A stretch of 64,000 nt of DNA from Synechococcus sp. RSCCF101 (GCF_008807075.1 NZ_CP035632.1:186001-250000), one strand, 5' to 3'. Positions 34,461 through 44,192 are shown, numbered from the stretch's first letter. The notes: generated by a model not told the origin, from the letters alone. A program made the numbers and translations.

Positions 34461-36911
34461 ATGGTCAGCACATCCACACTCCGCTCCCCCGGGTCGCTCG
34501 CCAGCCCCCGCTGGGTGGTGCCGTTCGAGGCGGTGACCCTGGCCGACATCGCCCAGGTGGGCGGGAAGAACGCCTCGCTGGGTGAGCTGCTCCAGGCTCT
34601 GCGTGCTGAGGGTGTGCGGGTGCCGGGCGGATTCGCGGTCACCGCCGCCGCCTACCGACGCGTGCTGGAGGCGGCCGGGCTCGGGCCGCGGCTCGAGAGC
34701 CTGCTGCAGGGACTCGACGGCAGCGATCTGGCGGCCCTGCAGCAGGCCGGCGCCGAAGCGCGACGGCTGGTGGCCGGAGCCCCCCTGCCGGCCCCGATCG
34801 AGGAGGCGATCCTCACGGCCTACCGGGCGATGGGCTCGCCGGCGGTGGCGGTCCGCTCCAGCGCCACCGCCGAGGATCTGCCGGAGGCCAGCTTCGCCGG
34901 TCAGCAGGACACCTACCTCAACGTTCAGGGCGACGACGCCCTGCTCGAAGCCTGCCGGCAGTGCTTCGCCTCTCTGTTCACCGATCGGGCGATCACCTAC
35001 CGCCAGCTGCACGGCTTCGCCCACATGGAGGTGGCCCTCTCCATCGGTGTGCAGCGCATGGTGCGCTCGGACCTGGGCTCGGCCGGAGTGATGTTCAGCA
35101 TCGACACCGAGAGCGGCTTCCGCGATGCCGTGCTCCTCACCGCCGCCTGGGGCCTCGGCGAGACGGTGGTGCAGGGGGAGGTGAACCCGGATGAGTACCT
35201 GATTCATAAGCCCACCCTGCTGGAGGGCTACCGGCCGATCCTCAGCCGCCGCCGCGGCAGCAAGGCCCAGCGGCTGGTCTATGCCGATGCCGCCGCCGAC
35301 GGTGCTGCGGGCCGTCCGGTCCGCCTCGAGCCGGTGCCGGAGGAGCTGCGCCGTCGCTTCGCCCTCAGCGATGAGGAGGTGCTCACCCTGGCCCGCTGGG
35401 CCTGCCTGATCGAGCGCCACTACAGCGCGGTGCGCGGCACACCCACGCCGATGGACATCGAATGGGGCCGCGATGGCCGCAGCGGCGAGCTGTTCGTTCT
35501 TCAGGCCCGGCCGGAGACGGTGCAGTCGCAGCAGCGGGGGTCAGTGCTGCGCCGCTGGCATCTCGAACCCCACCATGCCCCGGTGCTGAGCAGGGGCCGG
35601 GCGATCGGCGCGGCGGTGAGCAGCGGGCCGGCGCGGGTGATCCAGGACCCCTCCCAGATCGATCGCTTCCGCGACGGCGATGTGCTCGTGACCGTGCGCA
35701 CCGATCCGGACTGGGAACCGATCCTGCGCAAGGCCACCGGTGTGATCACCGACCAGGGCGGTCGCACCTGTCACGCGGCGATCATCGCCCGTGAGATGGG
35801 GCTGCCGGCGATCGTGGGCTGCGGCGACGCCACCCGCACGATCGACGATGGCCGGGTCGTCACCGCCTCCTGCTGCGAGGGGGAGGTGGGGCGCGTCTAC
35901 GACGGAGCGTTGGCGACGCGGGTGGAGGAGGTGGAACTGGCGGAGATCCCCGCCACCCGCACCCGCATTCTGATGAACGTGGGCAATCCGGATGAAGCCC
36001 TCAACCTCGCCGCCATTCCCTGCGACGGGGTCGGTCTGGCCCGGCTGGAATTCATCATCGCCAACCACATCAAGGTGCATCCGATGGCGCTGCTCCATCC
36101 GGAGCGCATCGGGGATCCCGGCCAGCGCAGGGCTGTGGAGGCCCTGGCGGAGGGCTATGCCCACCCCGGCGACTTCTATGTCGACCGCCTGGCCCAGGGC
36201 ATGGCACGCATCGCCGCCGCCTTCCATCCCCGTCCGGTGGTGCTGCGCTTCTCCGACTTCAAGACCAACGAATACGCCCGACTCCTCGGCGGTGCCGACT
36301 TCGAACCGCGGGAGGACAACCCGATGATCGGCTGGCGCGGGGCCTCCCGCTACAGCGCACCGGGATTCCGGGAGGCCTTCGCGCTGGAGTGCCGGGCCCT
36401 GCGGCGGGTGCGGATGGAGATGGGCCTGAAGGGGGCGACCCCGATGATCCCGTTCTGCCGCACGCCCGAGGAGGCCGATCGGGTGCTGGCGGTGATGGCC
36501 GAGGAGGGGCTGGTCCGCGGTGAGGACGGGCTGGAGGTGTACGTGATGTGCGAGCTGCCCAGCAATGTGATCGGTCTGGAGGCCTTCGCCGAACGCTTCG
36601 ATGGCTTCTCGATCGGCACCAACGACCTCACCCAGCTCACCCTCGGCCTCGATCGCGATTCGGCCCTGGTGGCCGATCTCTTCGACGAGCGCCACCCGAC
36701 GGTGAAGGCCATGATCAGCCTGGCCATCCGCACGGCGCGGCGCTGCGGCCGCAGGATCGGGCTCTGCGGCCAGGCCCCCAGCGACCATCCCGACTTCGCC
36801 CGCTTCCTGGTGGAGGAGGGCATCGATTCGATCAGCCTCAATCCGGATGCGGTGCTCAGCACCCGCCTGAAGGTGGCGGAGATCGAGCGGGAGCTGGATC
36901 CGTTTCCGTGA
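34461..36911 (+). CDS. ppsA: Phosphoenolpyruvate synthase
   Basis: This enzyme converts pyruvate, ATP and water to PEP, AMP and phosphate, a gluconeogenic entry step. The 816-residue protein has the N-terminal nucleotide-binding domain (VGGKNASLGEL, VAVRSSATAEDLPEASFAG), the swivelling phospho-histidine domain with H438 in GGRTCHAAIIAREMG, and the PEP-binding barrel with MCELPSN, IGTNDLTQLTLG and CGQAPSDHPDF, whose cysteine is catalytic. ATG 34461 is preferred; GTG 34428 would add 11 residues. The stop overlaps the next GTG start (GTGA). Confidence 0.95.
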   Translation: MVSTSTLRSPGSLASPRWVVPFEAVTLADIAQVGGKNASLGELLQALRAEGVRVPGGFAVTAAAYRRVLEAAGLGPRLESLLQGLDGSDLAALQQAGAEARRLVAGAPLPAPIEEAILTAYRAMGSPAVAVRSSATAEDLPEASFAGQQDTYLNVQGDDALLEACRQCFASLFTDRAITYRQLHGFAHMEVALSIGVQRMVRSDLGSAGVMFSIDTESGFRDAVLLTAAWGLGETVVQGEVNPDEYLIHKPTLLEGYRPILSRRRGSKAQRLVYADAAADGAAGRPVRLEPVPEELRRRFALSDEEVLTLARWACLIERHYSAVRGTPTPMDIEWGRDGRSGELFVLQARPETVQSQQRGSVLRRWHLEPHHAPVLSRGRAIGAAVSSGPARVIQDPSQIDRFRDGDVLVTVRTDPDWEPILRKATGVITDQGGRTCHAAIIAREMGLPAIVGCGDATRTIDDGRVVTASCCEGEVGRVYDGALATRVEEVELAEIPATRTRILMNVGNPDEALNLAAIPCDGVGLARLEFIIANHIKVHPMALLHPERIGDPGQRRAVEALAEGYAHPGDFYVDRLAQGMARIAAAFHPRPVVLRFSDFKTNEYARLLGGADFEPREDNPMIGWRGASRYSAPGFREAFALECRALRRVRMEMGLKGATPMIPFCRTPEEADRVLAVMAEEGLVRGEDGLEVYVMCELPSNVIGLEAFAERFDGFSIGTNDLTQLTLGLDRDSALVADLFDERHPTVKAMISLAIRTARRCGRRIGLCGQAPSDHPDFARFLVEEGIDSISLNPDAVLSTRLKVAEIERELDPFP

Positions 36912-38515
36912 GCGAGCTGATCCGCGCCCTGATGCGGCCCGAGGCCTACGACCCGCCGGAAGCGGAGGTCACCCTGCTCGAGACCCACATCTCCTGGGTG
37001 CTGCTGGCCGGGGCCCACGCCTACAAGATCAAGAAGCCGGTGAATTTCGGCTTCATCGATTTCAGCTCGCCCGCCCGGCGCGCCGAGGCCTGCGCCACCG
37101 AGCTGCGGCTGAATCGGCGCTTCAATCCGGATCTCTACCTCGCCTGCCAGCCGATTCATGGCCCGCTGCCGCAGGCGGCCTTCCATGGCGACGGGCCCGT
37201 GATCGAGCAGGCGGTGAAGATGCGCCGCTTCCGCCAGCAGGATCTGCTGCCGGCGGTGCTGCAGCGGGGCGGGGTCGGCGCAGCGGCGATCGAGCGACTG
37301 GCGGATGAGCTCGCGCGCGTTCATGCCGCAGCGCCTGTGGCCCCGGCCGGGGGGCCGTACGGCACGCCGGAGGCGGTGCAGCGGCCGGTGCTGGAGACCT
37401 TCGAGGCCCTGGCGCGCTGTGGGGTGCCCAATGCACGGCTCGCGCCCCTGCGGGCCTGGTGCGCGGACCGTCATGCCGCTCTCACCCCCCGCTTCCGCGC
37501 CCGCCTGGAGGGGGGAGCCGTGCGCGAGTGCCACGGCGATCTCCACCTCGGCAACATGGTGATGCGGCAGGGGCGGATCGAGCTCTTCGACGGCCTGGAG
37601 TTCAGCGCCGCCCTGCGCTGGATCGATGTGATCTCCGAGATCGCATTTCTGGCGATGGACCTGCGCCAGCGGCGCGCTCCCGCTCTGGCCATGCGGCTGC
37701 TGAACCGCTGGCTGGAGCAGAGCGGCCAGCACGAGGCGCTCGATCTCTGGCCCTGGTACCTCACCTACCGGGCTCTGGTGCGGGCGAAGGTGGCGGCCCT
37801 GAGTGGTCCGGCCGGGCAGGCGTCCGCCGATGCCGGCGTGCTCGGCTACCTCGATCTGGCCGCCACCCCGATGGCCGCACCGCCCCGGGCCCTGGTGCTC
37901 ATGCATGGACTCTCCGGCAGCGGCAAGAGCCATCTGGCCCGTGAGCTGGCGCCGGCACTGGGACTGATCCGCCTGAGTTCGGACATCGAGCGCAAGCGGT
38001 TGTTCGGGCTCTGGGGCGTCGGCTGGAGTGCCGGCGGGAGTCCGGGGGCCGTGCCGGTTTCGACCCCGGAGCTGTACCAGCCCGATGTGAGCCGCCGCCT
38101 GTTCGAGGAGGTGCTGCCCCGGCTCGCCGCTGCGGCCCTGGCCGGGGGCTGCCCCGTGCTGATCGATGCCACCTTTCTGCGGCGGTCCCATCGCAGCCGT
38201 ATGCAGGCCTTCGCCGAACGGCACGGCGTGCCCTTCGCGATCGTGGCCTGCCAGGCCAGCGAGCAGCAGCTGCAGCGGCGTTTGCAGCAGCGCGACCGGG
38301 AGCGGCAGCAGGGGCTGCCGGTGGCTTCGGATGCCGACGCCTCCCTCCTCCCCGCTCAGCGGCGGGAGCTCGAGCCGCTGAGTGAGGCGGAGCGCCGCCG
38401 GGCCCTGCTCCACCGCCAGGGTGAGTCGATCGAACCTCTGATGCAGGCGTTGAGCCGGCGCCTGGGTCTGGCGCGGCTGCCCGAGGGGCCTGCTGCCGCT
38501 GGCGCGGCGCACTGA
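36908..38515 (+). CDS. Bifunctional APH-like phosphotransferase / P-loop kinase
   Basis: This is a 535-residue fusion. The N-terminal half resembles aminoglycoside phosphotransferases, with the catalytic loop CHGDLHLGNM (H209 region) and metal-binding LFDGLEF (the usual DxD/E). The C-terminal half is a Zeta-toxin/AAA_33-like P-loop kinase with HGLSGSGKSHLARELA and RLSSDIERKRLFG, plus VLIDATFLRRSHR. This two-domain architecture is widespread in bacteria but its substrate is not established. Antibiotic resistance should not be inferred from the APH fold. GTG 36908 overlaps the ppsA stop, indicating translational coupling. Confidence 0.82.
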   Translation: MSELIRALMRPEAYDPPEAEVTLLETHISWVLLAGAHAYKIKKPVNFGFIDFSSPARRAEACATELRLNRRFNPDLYLACQPIHGPLPQAAFHGDGPVIEQAVKMRRFRQQDLLPAVLQRGGVGAAAIERLADELARVHAAAPVAPAGGPYGTPEAVQRPVLETFEALARCGVPNARLAPLRAWCADRHAALTPRFRARLEGGAVRECHGDLHLGNMVMRQGRIELFDGLEFSAALRWIDVISEIAFLAMDLRQRRAPALAMRLLNRWLEQSGQHEALDLWPWYLTYRALVRAKVAALSGPAGQASADAGVLGYLDLAATPMAAPPRALVLMHGLSGSGKSHLARELAPALGLIRLSSDIERKRLFGLWGVGWSAGGSPGAVPVSTPELYQPDVSRRLFEEVLPRLAAAALAGGCPVLIDATFLRRSHRSRMQAFAERHGVPFAIVACQASEQQLQRRLQQRDRERQQGLPVASDADASLLPAQRRELEPLSEAERRRALLHRQGESIEPLMQALSRRLGLARLPEGPAAAGAAH

Positions 38516-38523
38516 TCCGCGGG

Positions 38524-39240
38524 TCAAGCCTGGGGCTCAAGGAACCCCTCGAGTGCGTCGAGCTGGCCCGCCAGATCGGCCAGGAGCGGATCCCGGTGCG
38601 GGTCCACGGACCCCGGAGCGGCGGCCGGCGGGTCCCGCTGCAGGCGCACCTGCACATCCTGCAGCTCCCCCGCGATGCCCTCCAGCAGGGTCACCAGCGT
38701 GATCTGCTGCAGCCGCTGCGCCTCGGCGCCGCGCTCGGCCAGGGCAATGTTCTCCTCCAGCCGGCGGATCAGCTCCCGGCGACGGCCGCTGAGGGCGGTG
38801 GGCCCGGGGCTCTGGCGCAGGGCCCGCGCCTCCTGCCGCAGCCGCGTCCGCAGGGAGGCGGCCGAGAGCAGCGGAGCCGCCTCCCGGGGCCGGATCTCCT
38901 CCAGCCGCTGCAGGCGGGCGGGCAGCTCGGCGATGCGCTGACAGCAGAGCTGCAGGGCCGAGAGGCGAGCCAGGCTGTCCGGATCGTTGAGGCGGGCGGC
39001 CGCTTCATCGGCGAGGCGCCCGGCGGCTCCGGAGAGCTGGCGGCTGCGGCGGATCAGGTCCGATTCCCCCTGCCGCGTCGGCCGCGACCTGAGCTGGGCC
39101 AGGCCGATGGTCACCAGCAGAGCGGCCGGCAGGGTCAGGCCCCATCCCAGACCCAGGCCCCGCACCCCCAGCACAACCACCAGCGAGCCGGCCAGCACCG
39201 CCAGGGGATGCTGCAGGGGATCGGCAACGCGCAGCCTCAT
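38524..39240 (-). CDS. Membrane-anchored helical protein of unknown function
   Basis: This is a 238-residue protein with two N-terminal hydrophobic segments (HPLAVLAGSLVVVLGV and WGLTLPAALLVTIGLAQL) joined by a short turn, followed by a long Arg/Leu/Ala/Glu-rich helical region likely to form coiled coils in the cytoplasm. No enzymatic motif is visible. It begins 15 bp after the stop of the VWA-domain lipoprotein gene on the same strand, so the two are probably one operon and may work together at the membrane. Confidence 0.65.
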   Translation of the reverse strand: MRLRVADPLQHPLAVLAGSLVVVLGVRGLGLGWGLTLPAALLVTIGLAQLRSRPTRQGESDLIRRSRQLSGAAGRLADEAAARLNDPDSLARLSALQLCCQRIAELPARLQRLEEIRPREAAPLLSAASLRTRLRQEARALRQSPGPTALSGRRRELIRRLEENIALAERGAEAQRLQQITLVTLLEGIAGELQDVQVRLQRDPPAAAPGSVDPHRDPLLADLAGQLDALEGFLEPQA

Positions 39241-39255
39241 GCGAGCGGGTCCGGT

Positions 39256-40998
39256 TCAGAAGGCCAGCTGCAGCTCATCCATCAGCCGGCGGATGGTGGT
39301 GCTCTGGCCCTCCTTGTACTCGCCGCCGTTGCCTTCGGCCAGGCTGCGGAGCACCGCTTCATCGAAGCTGCCCGCCTCGCCGTACCCCACCGCGAACACC
39401 GCGATCCGCTCGTCGCCCTCGAAACCGCTGGCGGCCAGCTGCTGATTCAGAGCCTCGAGCGAGAGGCGCGAACCCTTGTCGAAGCCGTCGGTGAGCACGA
39501 CCACCGCCAGGATCTCCTCCGGCTGGCCGTGCTTGAGCAGCCAGTCGCGGCCGCTGAGCACCGCGTCATAGAGGTGCGTGCCGCCATCGGCCTTCAGTGC
39601 GGCCAGGAAGGCCCGGCCGCGGGCCTGTCCGGCCTCCGAGCCGTCCACGAGCACCGGGGGCTGGATGCGGTTGTCGAAATCGATCACCGCCACCTGCTCC
39701 CGGGGGCCGAGCCGGCGGAAGTAGCGGTCGAGGCTGGAGGCCACCGCCGGCAGCTTCTCCCCCTTCATCGAGCCGGAGCTGTCCACCACCAGCACCACGC
39801 GGGAGGGCTTCTTGGCGCTCTGAACCCAGGCCGAGATCATCGCCTCCACCACCTCGGGGACAGGTGAGCGCAGAGAGTCGTAGCGGGCCTCGGGATCCAC
39901 ACCGTTGGCCCGGGTGATCGCCTCCGGCGCCACCGCGGGATTGGCCGGCCGCAGGCCGTGGCGGGCCACGATCGTCTGCACCGCCGGGCTGAGCCATTCC
40001 TCGATCACAAGCTCCGCCGCCCGGCGCTCCCGCTCCGACACCCAGGGACCGCGGGGCAGGATCGCCCGCATCGTGCTGGTGTACGTGGCCTGGGGGTACA
40101 CCGCCACCATCGCGTCGCGGTCCGGACGGCGTTCCGCGTTGGCTTCCACCACCGAGGATTCGTAGACCGAGCCGATCGAGGCCCAGAAGGGGCCGTTGCG
40201 CACCATGGCCCGGGCCAGCTCCCCGGTGGAGCTGCCGTAGCGCGTGATCCGTGTCTGGATGGCGGCCACGTCGGCGGCATGGGCGGCCACATCCGCGCTG
40301 CTGATCTCCTCGGGGCGTTTGCCCGACACGGCCACGAACTGGGCCACCAGGGTCTGCAGCCCGGAGTTGGAGCGGGTGGGTGCGGTGTGGACGTAGCGCA
40401 CCGGCTGGTCCGCACTGCCGGGATCGAGCTCCCGGTGGCTGCTTGCCCGGGCCAGGGCGGTGAAGGGATCGCTGAGCTCCCGCAGGCCGGGTGCCAGCTC
40501 CGCCGTGGTCATGAACACCATCGGCGAGCTCGCCAGCCGGGGGCTGTCGGTGATGGCGGGGATCCAGTCGGCCGTGGGCTCCAGCTGCTGCATGCGGTGC
40601 CGGAGCTGCTGGTGATAGAGCTCGCCGTCCAGGGAGATCAGCGTCGGGATCGTGCTGTCGTCGGCCGGCCGACTGCCGTTCTGCACCTGCCGTGCCGCCT
40701 CGAGCAGTTCATCCACCACATCGCCGCTGCCCGCCGCCCGGCAGCGGATCGTCACGACCGTTCCGTCCTCGAGTCGGGGGCGACGTGACGCGATCGTCGT
40801 GGCGGCCTCCTCGCACACCTGGGCCAGAGCGCTGCCCACCAGCAGGCTCACCTCTTCGCTGCCGCCCTCGCCCGATCCGCAGGCGGCCAGGCTGAGCGCG
40901 AGGCTCAGAAGGCCCGCGCCCGCCCCGGTCGCCCGGAGACCGCGACCCCGGCGCCGTTGGGTCGACGGCCGGCGGATGCTGGGGCTGAACCACTTCAC
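39256..40998 (-). CDS. Solute-binding lipoprotein with C-terminal von Willebrand A domain
   Basis: This is a 580-residue exported protein. A signal peptide ends in the lipobox LAAC (about residues 37-40). A type-2 periplasmic solute-binding-like fold (about 50-390) includes APTRSNSG, VYESSV and VYPQATYTSTMRA. The VWA domain (about 400-578) has an intact MIDAS start, D406 in VVDSSGSMKG, a threonine in DGGTHLYDA and LTDG. The start appears to be GTG 40998, only 24 bp from the divergent start of its VWA-less paralogue. The ligand is unknown; binding-protein/VWA fusions are known in bacteria without a settled role. Confidence 0.85.
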   Translation of the reverse strand: MKWFSPSIRRPSTQRRRGRGLRATGAGAGLLSLALSLAACGSGEGGSEEVSLLVGSALAQVCEEAATTIASRRPRLEDGTVVTIRCRAAGSGDVVDELLEAARQVQNGSRPADDSTIPTLISLDGELYHQQLRHRMQQLEPTADWIPAITDSPRLASSPMVFMTTAELAPGLRELSDPFTALARASSHRELDPGSADQPVRYVHTAPTRSNSGLQTLVAQFVAVSGKRPEEISSADVAAHAADVAAIQTRITRYGSSTGELARAMVRNGPFWASIGSVYESSVVEANAERRPDRDAMVAVYPQATYTSTMRAILPRGPWVSERERRAAELVIEEWLSPAVQTIVARHGLRPANPAVAPEAITRANGVDPEARYDSLRSPVPEVVEAMISAWVQSAKKPSRVVLVVDSSGSMKGEKLPAVASSLDRYFRRLGPREQVAVIDFDNRIQPPVLVDGSEAGQARGRAFLAALKADGGTHLYDAVLSGRDWLLKHGQPEEILAVVVLTDGFDKGSRLSLEALNQQLAASGFEGDERIAVFAVGYGEAGSFDEAVLRSLAEGNGGEYKEGQSTTIRRLMDELQLAF

Positions 40999-41022
40999 AA
41001 TGGCCGTCCTGGCACGTGTCCG

Positions 41023-42059
41023 ATGGGCCTGTCAACCGGGCGGAGACGGCTGCTCTCGCTGCTGATCGGCGGGGTGGGGCTGGGGCTCGCCGCCGCCCCC
41101 GCGCTCTGGCCCCGCCGCGTGCTGGCGGTGGCGGTGGGCTCGGAGCTGGAGCCGGCCATGGCCGAGCTGGAGCGCCTGTTCGAGCGCCGCAATCCCGCCG
41201 TGGACCTGCGCTGGGAGGTGCAGGGTTCCCAGGACATGGTGGAGCGGGCCCTCGAGCCCTCAGCCGATCGCGCCCGGGTGCTGATCCCCGCCAACCGCGA
41301 GCACCTGCTCTCGCTCGATCAGCGCCTGCGCCGCCAGGGGGCTGAATCCCTGCTGGAGCCGCCCCGCCCGATCGCCCGCACGCTGCTGGTGGCCGTGGCC
41401 TGGCCCGAGCGGGCCGAACGCCTGTTCGCCGGCGCCGGCGAAGGGGGCTTCCGCTGGCCGCCCCTGGAGCGGGCTCTGCGGCAGGGGCGCTGGGACGCTC
41501 TGGGGGGCCGGGTGACTGGGGCCGGTTCGTGCTGCAGGCCACCGACCCGCTCCGCTCCAACAGCGGCCAGCTCGCCCTGGCCCTGTGGGCGCGGGCCCAC
41601 AGCGGGGCTGCGGAAGGGGAGGCGGTGTCGCTCTGGAAGCGCTCCCTCTATCAGCCGCCCCGCTCCACCGACATCCTCCTGCGGGAGTTCATCGCCGCCG
41701 GCCCGAACGACGGCGACCTGGCCTTCGTCTACGAGAGCAATGCCCTGATCCGGGAGCCCGAGGCCACCCGTCAGCAGGGGCAGACCTACCGGATCCTCTA
41801 TCCGGACCCCACGTACGAAACGGTGCTGGCGGCCGGTGTGCTCTCCGGCGAGGCCCGCGGCCGCCGGCAGGACGCGGAGCGCCTGATCGCGCTGCTGCTG
41901 GCGTCCGAGGGCCAGGAGCTGCTGCAGCGCTCGGGCTTTCGCTCGGCGGCCGGTCGGCCCCCGGCAGCGGTGGGTGCTGCGGGAGAGGCCGCCGAGCTGC
42001 TGCCGCCCCCGTCCCGCCCGCAGCTGGATGCCCTGTTGCGCCTTTACCGCAGCAGCTGA
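41023..42059 (+). pseudogene. Solute-binding protein paralogue without VWA domain (one frameshift)
   Basis: An N-terminal Arg-rich signal or anchor (RRRLLSLLIGGVGLGLAAAPALW) leads into a solute-binding-like fold sharing DPLRSNSG, FVYESN and LYPDPTYETVLAA with the divergent VWA lipoprotein, so the two are paralogues. The frame breaks at a run of six G (41502-41507). Adding one G gives ALGGPGDWGRFVLQATDP and an unbroken 345-residue protein. I regard the gene as probably functional and the break as sequencing error. There is no lipobox. The protein ends after the binding fold. Confidence 0.78.
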
Positions 42060-42236
42060 AGAACGCGTCAGGTCGGCTTCACCAATGCGAAACGTGTCGC
42101 TTTGCCAACGGATGTGGCGCCTGGAGGTCCGGCGGTGGCGCGCCTGAGTCGCGTGCCTAGAAAAGGGTCAGGAGATCCACATCCGCTCGCCCAGAGCCCC
42201 CGGCGGGGCAGCGGGCACTGTTCCTGTCGTCCCGCC

Positions 42237-42473
42237 ATGGCTCCCTTCTTCCGCGATCTCGATCGACCGGGCCGACGGCTCTGCTCCAACCCCTGGCCCG
42301 AGGTGAAGCGCCGCGGTCCGAAGCTCTACAAGATCAGCGATCTGGAGGGGAACGTCGTGATGATCGAGGCCACATCGCCCACCCTGGCGATGATGATGGC
42401 TTCCGAGCGGCTGGGGATCCGGCCGGATCAGCTTCACTTCAGCCTGTTCTCCAGCGGCCCGGAGATGATGTGA
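42237..42473 (+). CDS. Small conserved-looking hypothetical protein
   Basis: This is a 78-residue protein with an even, folded-looking composition. RGPKLYKISDLEGNVVMIEATSPTLAMMM suggests a small beta-alpha unit, and the tail is Met-rich. The function is not recognised. It starts at ATG 42237 and ends 19 bp before the convergent antiporter gene. The 177 bp upstream (42060-42236) carry no gene that I can support. Confidence 0.6.
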   Translation: MAPFFRDLDRPGRRLCSNPWPEVKRRGPKLYKISDLEGNVVMIEATSPTLAMMMASERLGIRPDQLHFSLFSSGPEMM

Positions 42474-42492
42474 GGCGGGTGTTGCCGTCGTC

Positions 42493-43680
42493 TCAGCCGG
42501 GCTCCCCGGCGGCCAATCGACTCAGGACCGCCCGCAGCGCCACCGGCCCGAGCAGCTCGAACACGACCGTGCTCCCGATCACCACCGGCAGCACGGCTTC
42601 AGCCTCAGGGCCGAGCCGATGGCTGGCCACCAGGGCCATGCCGATGGCCACGCCGGCCTGCGGCAGCAGGGCCAGTCCGATCCAGCGCCGTGTCTGAGGA
42701 TCGGCGTGGCCCCAGCGGGCCCCGAGTCGTGCCCCCAGCAGCTTCCCGGCCACCCGCAGCGCCAGATAGGCCAGCCCCACCGCTCCGATCCTGCCCAGCG
42801 ATCCCACATCGAGGGCGGCGCCCGCCAGCACGAAGAACAGCACCATCAGCGGCCACTCGATCCCCTCGATCGCGTGGAACGGCACCTCGTGATGGGTGGC
42901 CCGGTTGGCGATCACCGCTCCCATCGCCATGGCGGCGATCAGGTGCGACACCTGCAGCCAGAGGGCCAGGCCGCCGCAGAGCAGCACGATGCCCAGGGCT
43001 TCCAACAGGATCGGCTGCCCCTCCCGCAGGCGTCCGGTCAGCAGGGCGGCCGGCCAGCCGAGGGCCATGCCCAGCAGCGCACCGCCGCCGAGATCGCGCA
43101 GGGCCGCGAGCACCGCACCCAGCCCATCCCCCTGACCGCTGAGGGCGGTGGCGGCGGCGAGGCCCACGCCGAACAGCATCACCGCCCAGATGTCGTCGAG
43201 AGCGGTGATCGCCAGCAGCCGCTCCCCGAACCGCTGCCGCGGGCCGCTCGGGGGCGCGGCCTCCTGCACCACATCGAGCACCGCCGTCGGCGCGGTGGCG
43301 GCCGCGATGCAGCCCAGCAGGATCGTCGTGGGCGGGGGGATCCGCAGCAGCACCAGCCCGCCGCTCACCACCAGTGCCGGCATCACGGCCGCGGTCAGGG
43401 AGATCCACACCACCTCGCGGGCCTCGCCCGCCAGGCCCGATCCGGTGAGGCGGCTTCCCAGCAGGAACCCCACCATCAGCAGGGTCACATCGGCGATCAG
43501 CTCGAACTGATCCAGCAGGAACCCCGGCAGGAGGTCGAGGGCCTCCGGTCCGATCAGCACCCCGAAGGCCAGCAGCAGCGTCACCCGCGGCAGCGGGGTG
43601 CGCTCGGCCACGGCGGTGGTGAGCAGGCCCAGCAGCAGGATCGCCCCCACGCTGATCAGCAGGGCCGGGATCGCCGTCAT
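42493..43680 (-). CDS. CPA2-type cation:proton antiporter
   Basis: This is a 395-residue protein with about 12 hydrophobic helices. The pattern matches the Na+/H+ exchanger fold of the CPA2 (KefB/NapA) family: VTLLLAFGVLIGPEALDLLP near the N-terminus, AAATAPTAVLDVV in the middle, and the core TALDDIWAVMLFG, where the aspartate pair is the expected ion-binding site of electrogenic antiporters. It lacks the C-terminal RCK/TrkA-N domain, so it is the minimal form. The ion specificity (Na+ or K+) is not determined by what is visible. Confidence 0.86.
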   Translation of the reverse strand: MTAIPALLISVGAILLLGLLTTAVAERTPLPRVTLLLAFGVLIGPEALDLLPGFLLDQFELIADVTLLMVGFLLGSRLTGSGLAGEAREVVWISLTAAVMPALVVSGGLVLLRIPPPTTILLGCIAAATAPTAVLDVVQEAAPPSGPRQRFGERLLAITALDDIWAVMLFGVGLAAATALSGQGDGLGAVLAALRDLGGGALLGMALGWPAALLTGRLREGQPILLEALGIVLLCGGLALWLQVSHLIAAMAMGAVIANRATHHEVPFHAIEGIEWPLMVLFFVLAGAALDVGSLGRIGAVGLAYLALRVAGKLLGARLGARWGHADPQTRRWIGLALLPQAGVAIGMALVASHRLGPEAEAVLPVVIGSTVVFELLGPVALRAVLSRLAAGEPG

Positions 43681-43764
43681 GGCGGGATGCCTCCATTCGC
43701 TTCAGGCTCGATGCCCGCCGTGCGAAACGGCAACAGGATGGGTGCAGCGCATGGCACCGAGGCG

Positions 43765-44121
43765 ATGACGAGGGCAGGCCGCGGGCAAGGCGTCCGGGCG
43801 GCGCTGGTTCTGGTGCTGCTGGCCGGAGCCGGCGCCTGCAGCTGGTCCGGCTGGCACGGCACGGCCGAGGAGGCCGCCCGCTCCTGCCGCCTCTGGGTGG
43901 AGGAGGGCGGCACCTTCCTCTCGCACCGCTACGTGACGGCCGGTCAGTTCCTCAGCGGCGATCACGAGGATCAGCCCAAGGAGCATCCGCGCCGCAGCTG
44001 CATCACCCGCGAGGAGACCCGCGAGGTGCAGGGCTACGAGGTGGAACTGGAGGAGGGCGAGCAGCCCTACCCCCAGCGCGAGCATCCGTCCTCCCGCCTG
44101 GCCCGTCGCTGGCGCTGGTGA
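43765..44121 (+). CDS. Putative lipoprotein
   Basis: This is a 118-residue protein with a basic start, a hydrophobic stretch (AALVLVLLAGAGAC) and a lipobox-like GAGAC with cysteine about residue 26. The mature part is acidic and charged with two further cysteines (ARSCRLW and RRSCITR) and ends in a basic RLARRWRW. No family is recognised. ATG 43765 places the start directly before the signal peptide; ATG 43711 is an alternative. Divergent from the antiporter. Confidence 0.6.
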   Translation: MTRAGRGQGVRAALVLVLLAGAGACSWSGWHGTAEEAARSCRLWVEEGGTFLSHRYVTAGQFLSGDHEDQPKEHPRRSCITREETREVQGYEVELEEGEQPYPQREHPSSRLARRWRW

Positions 44122-44192
44122 GCCCGTGCGAGGAGGGTCCCCTCTGAGGCGGGCCTCCTCCCGACAGAATCGGCCCTGTTTCGCCCCAGGGC

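Noticed and set aside
36908-38515. Antibiotic resistance gene because of APH similarity
   Set aside because: The APH fold is shared by many kinases; the fusion to a P-loop kinase and coupling to ppsA do not indicate resistance.
36350-38527. 725-codon minus-strand frame opposite ppsA and the kinase fusion
   Set aside because: Shadow of GC-rich coding sequence; no motif and biased composition.
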